Positions 56,967 to 64,000 of a stretch of 64,000 bases of DNA are shown here, piece by piece. Both the position numbers and the translations under genes were made by a program. The notes under the pieces are model-generated. The model was not told the origin of the DNA, searched no databases, and was given only the letters and a program-made list of their open reading frames with translations. Each line of letters opens with the position of its first letter. The first letter of the stretch is position 1. Source of the DNA: Streptomyces sp. NRRL B-24484 (GTDB taxonomy: Bacteria > Actinomycetota > Actinomycetes > Streptomycetales > Streptomycetaceae); assembly GCF_000717715.1 (NCBI RefSeq), contig NZ_JOAI01000011.1:62001-126000 (forward strand). The letters are read 5' to 3'.

Positions 56967-59473
56967 CGGAGGCACCCGACCCCATCGACGTGCTGCTCGG
57001 CGCGGGGCCGCGCCGCGCCGTTACCCTGCCCGACCCGGCGGAGCGCCTGCGGCTGCGCCTCGGCTACGGACTGAACAAGGCCGAGACGGCCAAGGCCCTC
57101 GGCGTGAGCGCAGGCACCTTCGCCGCCTGGGAGTCCGGACAGCGGGACCCGCAGGGCGAGAGCCGCGCCGCGTACGCCCGCCTGCTTGAGGGCATGTCCG
57201 CCCGCCTGGGCCCCGCCGAGCCCCCCACGGCCGCCCCGCCCGGGCACGGGGATGCCCCTACCTCGGAGCTCGGTGCACTCGGGACCGAAGTGCCCGTTCC
57301 GTCCGGGCCTGCCGCTGTCCGGTCCAGGCTCGGGCCCGGGGACGCCGCACCGGCCTCGGCGCCCGGGCCCGAGCAGCCCGCGATGCAGCCTGAGCCTGCT
57401 GCTGCCCCGGCGACGGCACCCGTCAGTGGGCTGCCCGCCGGGCACGCGCAGGCGTTGACGTTGGATCAGCTCCCCTCGGGCGAGCTGGTCCTGGAGCCTC
57501 CGGCGGCGTGCGTGCGGTGCGGGCGTCCGACGCCGTACCGCTCGGGCGGTCGGCCGATCCACATGGGCGGCTGGTCCACTCCGGCGGCGGCCCCGGTGCA
57601 GCCCTCCGTCCCGGAGGCCGCGCCGCATCCCACCCCGCGCCGCGCCCCGCAGGTCCGGCCCGCCCCGCAGGTCCGGTCCGCCCCGCAGGTCCGGCCCGCC
57701 GGGCAGCGTCCGTCCGCCGCGAAGCGCCCGCCCGCCGCCCGGCCCGCTGCCGCGCAGGCCCCGGCCGACTGGGAGCGGGCCGCGGCCGCCCGCTTCCCCG
57801 CGGGCCCGCTCGCCGTGGTCGACAGCACGCCCACCGGCAAGGGCCTGCTGGCCGTCCTGGTGGACGGCAGCACCGTGGACGTCCCGGCGCGCACCCTGCC
57901 CGACCTGGTGGCCTGGGCCCTCGGTGCCGGCCTCGGCTCGCCGCGGCTGCACCGGCACGGCAAGGACGGCGACCCGCTGGTCGTTCTCACCGATGCCGCA
58001 GCCACCGACCTCGGCCTGCCGCCGGCCGGTCGGGCCAAGGGCGACTTCGACGCACGCGGCAACCGGCTGCCGGAGACCCACCGCGTCGTCAAGGCCCTGG
58101 CCAAGGAAGGCTGGCTGCTGACGCAGCGCGGCCTCGGCCCGTGGGCCCGGATCTACCGCACGCCGGAGGGCGGCCGCCGCGAGTGCGTGCAGCTGTGCGT
58201 GCCGCTGTGGGGCGCCCTGGCCACCGGCGGCTGGGCCGTTCCGGCGGACACCACCGCGGCGGGGCTGGCCCGGCTGCTCGGCCGGTACGCGGCGGAGGTC
58301 CTCACCCCCCGCGGCTCCACCGCCGTCTCCGGTCTGGAGCTGATGACGGCGCTGCGCCCGCCGACCCAGGCGGTGCGCACCGACGCCGGGTGGACGTCGG
58401 GGCCGGTGCCCGGTTCGCTGACCGAGGCGGTCGACCCGGCGCCGCCGGGGGCCCCGGACGAGCACCCGGTCGCCGAGGGCCGTGCGCCCGGACCCGAGCA
58501 CGTCCTCGACGAGGAGGCCTGGGACTGGTTCCGGCCGCTCGACCGGATCGGCGCGGACGAGCGGGGTGCCCCGTACGCCGTCGGCCTGGACGTCAACACC
58601 GCCTTCCTGTCGGCGGCCGGGCGGCTGTCGGTCGGTCTGTCCGAGCCAGTCCACGAGCTGAACCCGGTCTTCGACCGGGAGCTGCCGGGCTGCTGGCTGG
58701 TCGACCTCTCCGGCCTCGCCCTGGACCCGCGGCTGCCCAACCCCTTCACCCCGACCGGCGAGCCGCCGACCGGCCCGGCCTGGTACGCCACCCCGACGGT
58801 GGCCTACGCGGTGGAGCTCGGCGCCGACGTCCGGCCGGCGGAGGGCTGGCTGCGGCACGTGTCGGGCCCGTACCTCGACCCGTGGCACAAGCGGTTGCGC
58901 GACGCGTACGTCGCCGTCATGCAGCGGCTCGGCGTTCCGCTGGACCTCGCCGATCAGGACCCGCAGGCCTTCCTGGACGCGATGGCCGCGCTCGGCACGG
59001 ACGGCGACCCCGTCGACCTCGCCGTGCTGGCGGCGGTCAAGCAGACCGCGAAGGGCGGTATCGGCAAGCTCCGCGAGCGCCCGCGCGGGCACGGCTACCG
59101 GCCGGGCATGCGCTGGGCGGCGCTGGAACGCCCGACCTGGCGGCCGGACGTCCGGGCGGCCGTCATCGCGACCGCCCGGGTCAACTTCCACCGCAAGCTG
59201 CGGCGCACCGCGGAGGCGACCGGCCGCCACCCGATCGGTGTGCTGTCCGACTGCGCCGTCTACCCGGCCGCCGGCCCGTCCGCGCTGGACGTGCTGCCGT
59301 ACGGGCCGGACGGCCGGCCGGTGCCGGGCGTGCTCCGGCTCGGAGCCAGCCCGGGGCACGTGAAGTCCGAGGGCGTGCGGCAGATGCCCGAGGTGCTGGC
59401 GCTGGTCGCCGAGGGGATCAATCCGGCGCGCCACATCAAGGCGGGCACGGACGCGGTGGCCGACGGCGAGTAG
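56963..59473 (+). CDS. tap: Telomere-associated protein Tap
   Basis: An 836-aa homologue of Streptomyces Tap, which binds the telomeric 3' overhang and recruits the terminal protein Tpg to chromosome ends. An N-terminal XRE-like HTH (about 30-72: NKAETAKALGVSAGTFAAWE) is followed by a long Pro/Ala-rich linker with a CVRCGRPTPY knuckle. A large conserved C-terminal region (about 265-830) completes it. In that region LDVNTAF (D543), KQTAKGGIG (K693) and VLSDCAVY (D763) have the order and spacing of protein-primed family-B polymerase motifs A, B and C (inference). The gene directly precedes tpg. It is longer than the about 740 residues usual for Tap because of the linker. Confidence 0.88.
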   Translation: MTEAPDPIDVLLGAGPRRAVTLPDPAERLRLRLGYGLNKAETAKALGVSAGTFAAWESGQRDPQGESRAAYARLLEGMSARLGPAEPPTAAPPGHGDAPTSELGALGTEVPVPSGPAAVRSRLGPGDAAPASAPGPEQPAMQPEPAAAPATAPVSGLPAGHAQALTLDQLPSGELVLEPPAACVRCGRPTPYRSGGRPIHMGGWSTPAAAPVQPSVPEAAPHPTPRRAPQVRPAPQVRSAPQVRPAGQRPSAAKRPPAARPAAAQAPADWERAAAARFPAGPLAVVDSTPTGKGLLAVLVDGSTVDVPARTLPDLVAWALGAGLGSPRLHRHGKDGDPLVVLTDAAATDLGLPPAGRAKGDFDARGNRLPETHRVVKALAKEGWLLTQRGLGPWARIYRTPEGGRRECVQLCVPLWGALATGGWAVPADTTAAGLARLLGRYAAEVLTPRGSTAVSGLELMTALRPPTQAVRTDAGWTSGPVPGSLTEAVDPAPPGAPDEHPVAEGRAPGPEHVLDEEAWDWFRPLDRIGADERGAPYAVGLDVNTAFLSAAGRLSVGLSEPVHELNPVFDRELPGCWLVDLSGLALDPRLPNPFTPTGEPPTGPAWYATPTVAYAVELGADVRPAEGWLRHVSGPYLDPWHKRLRDAYVAVMQRLGVPLDLADQDPQAFLDAMAALGTDGDPVDLAVLAAVKQTAKGGIGKLRERPRGHGYRPGMRWAALERPTWRPDVRAAVIATARVNFHRKLRRTAEATGRHPIGVLSDCAVYPAAGPSALDVLPYGPDGRPVPGVLRLGASPGHVKSEGVRQMPEVLALVAEGINPARHIKAGTDAVADGE
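57644..57697 (+). repeat. Three 18-bp tandem repeats in the Tap linker
   Basis: The unit GCCCCGCAGGTCCGGCCC starts at 57644, 57662 and 57680 and encodes APQVR(P/S). It lies in the disordered linker between the HTH and the conserved C-terminal region, and is free to vary in length without frame loss. Confidence 0.9.
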
Positions 59474-59521
59474 TCCGCGGCAGGGGCGGCAGGGTTCGGA
59501 TCCGAGACGGAGGGGAGCGGC

Positions 59522-60073
59522 GTGGGGGAGATCGACGAGGGGCTGGAGCGGGTGCTGCACACCCGGCCCGTCCCGCAGTCCACGGCGGCCCGGGTGCGCT
59601 TCCTGGTGCGGGCGGCGAAGGGCTCCACCCGGCAGGTCGCGCAGCAGCTCGGCGTCTCGCAGCGCACCGTGCAGCGCTGGCTGAAGGATCCGCACGTCCG
59701 GCCGAAGCCGGCTGCGCTGCAGGCCATCGAGCAGGCGGTGCGCGCGGGTTGGCAGCCGCGGGTGCGGGCCCGGGTGCGGCGTGCGGCGGAGTCGGGCGGG
59801 TTCATGCTGCACACCAGCGCCCGGTTCGGCTTCGCCTCGGCGGCCGGTTCCACCGACGACCCCCGGCTGCGGCAGATCACCCAGCACCTGCCGGGGGAGG
59901 TCGCCCGGCGGCTGTTCGCGGCCCGCGACGCCGGGGCGGACGAGGCGCAGCAGGCCGACATCCTCGCGGAGGGCCTGCAGGAGGCGTACTTCCGGGACGC
60001 CGGGCGCCGGGCCTCCGGCCTGGCGGTGGAGTTCACCGGCATCCAGTGGGCCGATTTCGAGATCGACCGATAA
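59522..60073 (+). CDS. tpg: Terminal protein Tpg (telomere-capping protein)
   Basis: A 183-aa homologue of the Streptomyces terminal protein, which is covalently attached to the 5' ends of the linear chromosome and primes end-patching synthesis. Visible family segments: GLERVLHTRPVPQSTAARVR, the HTH STRQVAQQLGVSQRTVQRWL (about 37-56), ARFGFASAAGSTDDPRLRQI and TQHLPGEVARRLFAARDAGA, and the C-terminal EAYFRDAGRRASGLAVEFTG. The length is that of known Tpgs. GTG start at 59522 with GGAGGGGAG upstream, 48 bp after tap, hence one operon. Confidence 0.95.
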   Translation: MGEIDEGLERVLHTRPVPQSTAARVRFLVRAAKGSTRQVAQQLGVSQRTVQRWLKDPHVRPKPAALQAIEQAVRAGWQPRVRARVRRAAESGGFMLHTSARFGFASAAGSTDDPRLRQITQHLPGEVARRLFAARDAGADEAQQADILAEGLQEAYFRDAGRRASGLAVEFTGIQWADFEIDR

Positions 60074-60078
60074 GAAAC

Positions 60079-60107
60079 ATGATCTGTAAATCTGTGATGC
60101 AGATCAT
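60079..60107. promoter_or_regulatory. Operator-like inverted repeat upstream of the MBL gene
   Basis: ATGATCTG (60079-60086) and CAGATCAT (60100-60107) are perfect 8-bp arms with a 13-bp spacer, in an AT-rich pocket between tpg and the MBL-fold gene. A direct CTGTAAATCTGT stretch lies inside. It could regulate the MBL gene; the cognate regulator is not in the window. Confidence 0.6.
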
Positions 60108-60202
60108 AGCTTGATGCAGTGTCGGCACGGACAGAATGGCCGGTCAACGTTTGATCGCCGCCGTGCCGACCCGCAGCGGCGGCCGCGCCAGCCGGGGGGC
60201 CC

Positions 60203-61135
60203 ATGCCGCACGCACCGCACGACCTGTTCCAGGACACCGCACGCCTCGTCGAGATCGAGGACGGCGTCCACGTCTACCTCCAGTCGCTCAGCGGATGGTG
60301 CATCAGCAACGCCGGCGTCCTCGCCGGGCGCCGCTCCACCACCCTGGTCGACTGCACCGCCACCGAGCGCCGCGCGCTGGCCCTGAAGGCCGCGGTCGCG
60401 GAGCTCACCCCGCACCCGGTCACCCGGGTCGTCATCACCCACCACCACGGCGACCACCACTACGGCGCCAGCCTGTTCACCCCGCAGGCCACCGTCATCG
60501 CCCACGAGGAGGCGCGCGCGGCCAACCTGCTCGACGGGCTCAACCTGCCCGTCATCTGGCCCGAGGTGCAGTGGGGCGCGGTACGGCCGATGGAGCCCGA
60601 CCTGACCTTCAGCGACCGGCTCACCCTCCACCTCGACGACCGCCCGGTGGAGCTCGTCCACTACGGCCCGGCCCACACCACCGGCGACCTGGTGGTCTGG
60701 CTGCCCGACACCCGGGTGCTGTTCGCCGGCGACCTCACCTTCAGCGGAACGACGCCGTTCGTGATGATGGGCTCGGTGACCGGCGGCATCGAGACCCTGG
60801 AGCAGCTCGCCGCCCTCGACCCGGCAGTGGTCGTCAGCGGCCACGGCCCCGTCCAGGACGCCTCCGTCATCGCCACCAACCTGCGCTACCTGCGTCTCGT
60901 CCTGCAGCTCGCACGCGAGGGCCGCGCCGCCGGACTGACCCCGCTGGAGGTCGCCCGGGACGCCGACCTCGGCGAGTTCGCCGACCTGCCGGAGTCGGAG
61001 CGCCTGGTCGCCAACCTGCACCGCGCCTACCACGACCTCTCCGGCGGCGTCCGCGGCGAGCGCCTGGAGATCCCGCCGGTGCTCCGCGACATGATCACCT
61101 GCAACGGCGGCGCCCCGCTGCGCTGCTTCGCCTGA
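60203..61135 (+). CDS. MBL-fold metallo-hydrolase
   Basis: A 310-aa metallo-beta-lactamase-fold enzyme. Metal ligands are in THHHGDHHYGA (HxHxDH), HYGPAHTTGDLVVWLP, the bridging Asp in VLFAGDLTF, and the last His in VVSGHGPV. The architecture resembles hydrolases of secondary metabolism and thiol-ester or lactone cleavage rather than resistance lactamases. An about 90-aa C-terminal helical extension (LRLVLQLAREGRAAGLTPLE) would restrict the substrate pocket. ATG at 60203, followed by a stable hairpin at 61164. Confidence 0.88.
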   Translation: MPHAPHDLFQDTARLVEIEDGVHVYLQSLSGWCISNAGVLAGRRSTTLVDCTATERRALALKAAVAELTPHPVTRVVITHHHGDHHYGASLFTPQATVIAHEEARAANLLDGLNLPVIWPEVQWGAVRPMEPDLTFSDRLTLHLDDRPVELVHYGPAHTTGDLVVWLPDTRVLFAGDLTFSGTTPFVMMGSVTGGIETLEQLAALDPAVVVSGHGPVQDASVIATNLRYLRLVLQLAREGRAAGLTPLEVARDADLGEFADLPESERLVANLHRAYHDLSGGVRGERLEIPPVLRDMITCNGGAPLRCFA

Positions 61136-61584
61136 CCGGAGTCCCCGACCGTCACCGCGTCGCCACCCCCGGGCGGGCCCGCCCGTCCGGGGGTGCCGCC
61201 CCGCGGTCGATGCCCGGAGGACGGCGTCGGGCCGCGTGCGCCGCGCCCACCGGTCGGCCGCCCGCGCCGCACTCCTCGTCCGCCGACGCGACCTCGCCGA
61301 CGCGACCCCGTCGATGCCCGAGCCCGACCGGGCCGCCCGAGCCGCGGCGCGCCCGGCGCCGTCCCCCGGGCCACCCGGGTGGGCGAACCGTCGGCCCGGA
61401 CCTTGATCGCCCCGTCACGGGCGGCCGGACCGCGCGCCGCGCCGGGTGTCCGCCCGACCACCGGCCGTGTGCCGCGCCCCGCCCGCTGCGCTCCGGTCGC
61501 TCCTGTCCGCTCTGCCGGATTTAGCCTGAGATGCCCTGACCAAGACGGGCAGGCTGCTACCCGTCCGGCTGCTGGAGGTGTCAC
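61136..61584. other. Intergenic region before the sugar cluster
   Basis: About 450 bp with no credible gene. It contains the MBL terminator hairpin and, near 61519-61526, TTTAGCCT, a possible -10 element for the aminotransferase gene. A GGCTGCT(A)CC-type direct repeat lies just before the ribosome site (61550-61575). Confidence 0.45.
61164..61195 (+). terminator. Hairpin terminator after the MBL gene
   Basis: Outer stem CACCCCCGG/CCGGGGGTG (61164-61172 with 61187-61195), with an inner CGGGC/GCCCG stem (61174-61178 with 61181-61185). Confidence 0.7.
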
Positions 61585-62709
61585 GTGGGGGTACCCGCGG
61601 CTCGCATCGTGTTCGACGAGGCCGACCGGGCGGCGGCAGCCGAAGCGGTCGAGGAGATCCTCGCCACCGGCGCGCTGACCCTCGGCCCGTGGACGGAGCG
61701 GTTCGAGGAGGCCTTCGCGGCCGAGCACGGGGCCGCCCACGCGGTCGCCGTCTCCAGCGGCACCGCCGCCCTCGAGGTCCTGCTGCGCACCGTCGGCGTC
61801 CGCGGCCGCGACGTCGTCGTCCCCGCCGTCACCTTCTACGCCACCGGCGCCGCCGTCCTGCACGCGGGCGGCAACCCGGTGATGGCCGACGTCGACCCCG
61901 CCACCCTCGCCCTCAGCCCCGCCACGCTGGAGGCCGCCCTCACCCCGGACACCGCCGCCGTCGTCCTCGTCCACATCGGCGGCCTGATCACCCCCGAGGC
62001 GGACGCCCTGCGCGTCCTGTGCGACGCCCGCGGCATCGCCCTGGTCGAGGACGCCGCCCACGCCCACGGCAGCAGCTACGACGGCCGCGCCGCCGGCAGC
62101 TTCGGACTCGGCGGGGCCTTCTCCTTCTACCCGACGAAGGTCGTCACCAGTGGCGAGGGCGGCATGATCCTCACCGGCTCCGCCGAGGTCCGCGACGAGG
62201 CCCGGATCTACCGCGACCAGGGCAAGGGCTCCTTCACCACCAACCACCACGTCCGGCAGGGCTACGCCTGGCGGCTCGGCGAACTCAACGCCGCCGTCGG
62301 CACCATCCACCTGCGCCGCCTCAAGGAGTTCGTCGAGGCCCGCCGCGAGGCCGCCCGCCGCTACGACGCCGCCCTCGCCGCCGTCCCCGGCCTCGACGTG
62401 CTGCCGGAACCCCCCGGCTGCCGCAGCAACATCTACAAGTACATCGTGCTGCTGCCGCCCGGCACCGACCGCGCCCGCTTCAAGCGCGAGGTCCACGACG
62501 GCTTCGGCGTCCGCCTCGCGGGCGAGGTCTACGACCTGCCGCTGCACCGCCAGCCGGTCTTCGGCCCCTACCAGGGACCGCCGCTGCCCGTCTCCGAGGA
62601 CGTCTGCGCCCGCCAGATCTGCCTGCCCGTCCACTCCGACATGACCGAGGACGAGACCACCCGAGTGATCGAGGCCGTCACGGCCGTCCACCGCCGTCTG
62701 GCCCGATGA
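61585..62709 (+). CDS. DegT/DnrJ/EryC1/StrS-family aminotransferase
   Basis: A 374-aa PLP enzyme that usually transaminates a nucleotide-linked keto-sugar. AVAVSSGTAALEVLLRTVGV binds the cofactor phosphate, and LVEDAAHAHGSSYDGR carries the conserved Asp. The PLP lysine is K185 in SFYPTKVVTSGEGGM. The GTG at 61585 has GGAGGTG 6 bases upstream. It is followed after 13 bp by an NAD-dependent epimerase. Most likely it makes an amino sugar for a surface glycan, glycolipid or glycosylated metabolite; the exact sugar is not deducible. Confidence 0.93.
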   Translation: MGVPAARIVFDEADRAAAAEAVEEILATGALTLGPWTERFEEAFAAEHGAAHAVAVSSGTAALEVLLRTVGVRGRDVVVPAVTFYATGAAVLHAGGNPVMADVDPATLALSPATLEAALTPDTAAVVLVHIGGLITPEADALRVLCDARGIALVEDAAHAHGSSYDGRAAGSFGLGGAFSFYPTKVVTSGEGGMILTGSAEVRDEARIYRDQGKGSFTTNHHVRQGYAWRLGELNAAVGTIHLRRLKEFVEARREAARRYDAALAAVPGLDVLPEPPGCRSNIYKYIVLLPPGTDRARFKREVHDGFGVRLAGEVYDLPLHRQPVFGPYQGPPLPVSEDVCARQICLPVHSDMTEDETTRVIEAVTAVHRRLAR

Positions 62710-62722
62710 AGGAGGAGGCACC

Positions 62723-63673
62723 ATGCGCGTAGCCGTCACCGGAGGCTGCGGATTCATCGGTTCGCACGTCGTCGACCGGCTGGTCACCGCCGGCCACGAC
62801 GTGCTCGTACTGGACACCACCGACCAGTACCTCAACCCCGCCGCCGAGCACGCCCGCGTCGACGTCCTCGACCTGCCCGCCCTCACCGCCGCCCTCAACG
62901 GCGCCGAGGTGGTCTTCCACCTCGCCGCCATGGCCGACGTCGAGAAGGTCGCCGCCGACCCCGTCCGCGCCGTCCGGGTCAACATCGACGGCACCGCCAC
63001 CGTCCTGGAGGCCGCCCGCCTCGCCGGGCTCAGCCGCACCGTCCTCGCCAGCACCGTCTGGGTCTACGGCGCCGCCCAGGCCGAACCCGGGCCCGACGGC
63101 GGCGAACTCGACGAACACGTCCCCGTCGACCTCGAACGCAGCGGCCACCTCTACGTGGCCAGCAAGCTCGCCGCCGAGATGCTCGTGCACAGCTACCGCG
63201 AGCTCTACGGCCACCACTTCACCATCCTCCGCTACGGCATCCCCTACGGGCCGCGGATGCGCGACGAACTCGTCGTCGCCCGGTTCGTGAAGGCCGCCCT
63301 GCGGAACGAACCCATCACCATCGCCGGCGACGGCCGCCAGACCCGCAACTTCGTCTACGTCGAGGACCTCGCCGACGCGCACGTGCACGCCCTCTCGCCG
63401 GACGCCCAGGACGAGACCTTCGCCCTGGAGGGCCCCACCGCCGTCTCGATCCGCCAGATCGCCGACACCGTCGACCGCCTGCTCGGCCCCGTCGCCATCG
63501 AGCACATCGAGGCCCGCCCCGCCGACTACACCCCGCGCCGGATCTCCGCCGCCCGCGCCAAGCGGCTGCTCGGCTGGTCCCCGCAGACCAGCTTCACCGA
63601 CGGCGTCAGCCGGTACGTCGACTGGCACCGCGCCCAGGACGACCCGCCCGCACCCCCGCGGCCCGGCCGCTGA
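62723..63673 (+). CDS. NAD-dependent epimerase/dehydratase (extended SDR)
   Basis: A 316-aa nucleotide-sugar enzyme. The N-terminal VTGGCGFIGSHVVDRLVTAG binds NAD. The catalytic pair is Y144-x-x-x-K148 in LYVASKLAAEML, and RYGIPYGPRMRDEL is the usual substrate-domain segment. GDGRQTRNFVYVEDLADAHV is the typical extended-SDR motif. The ATG follows AAGGAGGAGG, the best ribosome site in the cluster. It belongs to the same operon as the aminotransferase and the glycosyltransferase. Confidence 0.94.
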   Translation: MRVAVTGGCGFIGSHVVDRLVTAGHDVLVLDTTDQYLNPAAEHARVDVLDLPALTAALNGAEVVFHLAAMADVEKVAADPVRAVRVNIDGTATVLEAARLAGLSRTVLASTVWVYGAAQAEPGPDGGELDEHVPVDLERSGHLYVASKLAAEMLVHSYRELYGHHFTILRYGIPYGPRMRDELVVARFVKAALRNEPITIAGDGRQTRNFVYVEDLADAHVHALSPDAQDETFALEGPTAVSIRQIADTVDRLLGPVAIEHIEARPADYTPRRISAARAKRLLGWSPQTSFTDGVSRYVDWHRAQDDPPAPPRPGR

Positions 63674-63690
63674 ACCGGCCGGAGCCGCCC

Positions 63691-64000
63691 GTGCCCACCG
63701 CACTGCTGATCTCCGGATCGATCGGCCAGGGCCACGACGTCATGGCCGAGGCCTGCGCCGACACCCTGCGCGCCGGCGGCTGGACCACCACCACCGTCGA
63801 CGCCATGGCGCTCCTCGGCAGCACCGCCGGCCGGGCCGGCGAAGCCGTCTTCCGCCGCATGCACGACCTGCCGGGCCTCTACGACGCCTTCCACTTCGCC
63901 GCCCTGCGCCCCGGCAGCCGGCTCGCGCTGCTCGCCGACTCCGCCGCCCGCGCCCGGCTCACCCGACAGGTCCGGGTGCTGCTCGACCGGCACCGCCCCG
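63691..64000 (+). CDS. Glycosyltransferase, MGDG-synthase/UgtP-like (partial, cut by window end)
   Basis: The first 103 codons, from a GTG 17 bp after the epimerase. The start LLISGSIGQGHDVMAEACAD carries the GS-x-G-x-GH donor or acceptor loop of processive diacylglycerol glycosyltransferases and MurG-like GT-B enzymes. MALLGSTAGRAGEAVFRRMH and DLPGLYDAFHF follow, as in that family. The product would glycosylate a lipid or another acceptor with a sugar made by the two upstream enzymes. The rest lies outside the window. Confidence 0.8.
   Translation, partial: MPTALLISGSIGQGHDVMAEACADTLRAGGWTTTTVDAMALLGSTAGRAGEAVFRRMHDLPGLYDAFHFAALRPGSRLALLADSAARARLTRQVRVLLDRHRP

Noticed and set aside
1..64000. 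tRNA, rRNA and riboswitch genes
   Set aside because: I looked for cloverleaf-like arms and known RNA sequences and saw none that I could support. A covariance-model scan would be decisive.

Overview
The window is high-GC actinobacterial DNA (close to three quarters G+C by eye, with codon third positions almost always G or C). It is most likely from a member of the Streptomycetaceae (Streptomyces or Kitasatospora) with a linear chromosome. The strongest evidence is a tap-tpg telomere-replication pair at 56963-60073. Supporting signs are two MmyB-type XRE regulators, a PAS/GAF/SpoIIE phosphatase, a seven-HAMP hybrid kinase, F420/mycothiol-type enzymes and many GTG starts. I recognise no tRNA, rRNA or CRISPR array. 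Gene density is high and strands alternate in short operons. The mix of regulators, secreted proteases, transporters and lineage-specific proteins fits a chromosome arm rather than the core.

Layout. 1-9.6 kb: a LacI-type regulator with a palindromic operator; two GNATs; a HIT-like protein; an SDR divergent from an MmyB-type regulator; an ArsB-like permease with a universal stress protein; small hypothetical proteins; a SLOG-family protein; and a DedA-like membrane protein. 10-19.5 kb: secreted and cell-surface functions, namely a sedolisin protease, a substrate-binding lipoprotein, a CapA-like lipoprotein, a serpin, an SMI1/KNR4-type protein and a secreted M1 metallopeptidase. Between the sedolisin and the lipoprotein lies scar DNA: the end of an IS200-type transposase gene beside the last 75 codons of an amidohydrolase. 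19.6-29.3 kb: small proteins, then a signalling island. There a STAS protein and an anti-sigma-type ATPase (one operon) face a 1531-residue cytosolic hybrid histidine kinase translationally coupled to an ANTAR-GAF-PAS-SpoIIE phosphatase.

29.3-44 kb: a LysR regulator divergent from a beta-carbonic anhydrase; an F420/NADP-type reductase; a PepSY protein divergent from an OmpR-type two-component system; a double-Nudix protein; an M48 peptidase; a 14-TM efflux pump with its divergent TetR repressor; and a sulfur-type locus (MFS divergent from an ArsR-rhodanese fusion coupled to a TusA-like protein). 44-49.4 kb: a second MmyB-type regulator, two head-to-head DinB paralogues, a mycothiol-dependent isomerase-like protein, and a gene broken or recoded at a G4 run that also carries the only in-frame TTA codon I noticed.

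49.6-55.6 kb: an HSP90-family protein overlapping a 979-residue TPR-like protein, preceded by a 326-residue helical-repeat protein and closed by strong hairpins. This looks like a self-contained chaperone/cofactor module. 56.6-60.1 kb: a three-gene telomere operon (unknown 123-residue protein, tap, tpg). The C-terminal half of Tap carries three motifs whose order and spacing resemble the A, B and C motifs of protein-primed family-B DNA polymerases. 60.2-64 kb: an MBL-fold hydrolase with an upstream operator-like repeat, then a sugar/glycolipid cluster (DegT-type aminotransferase, NAD-dependent epimerase, and a glycosyltransferase cut by the window end).
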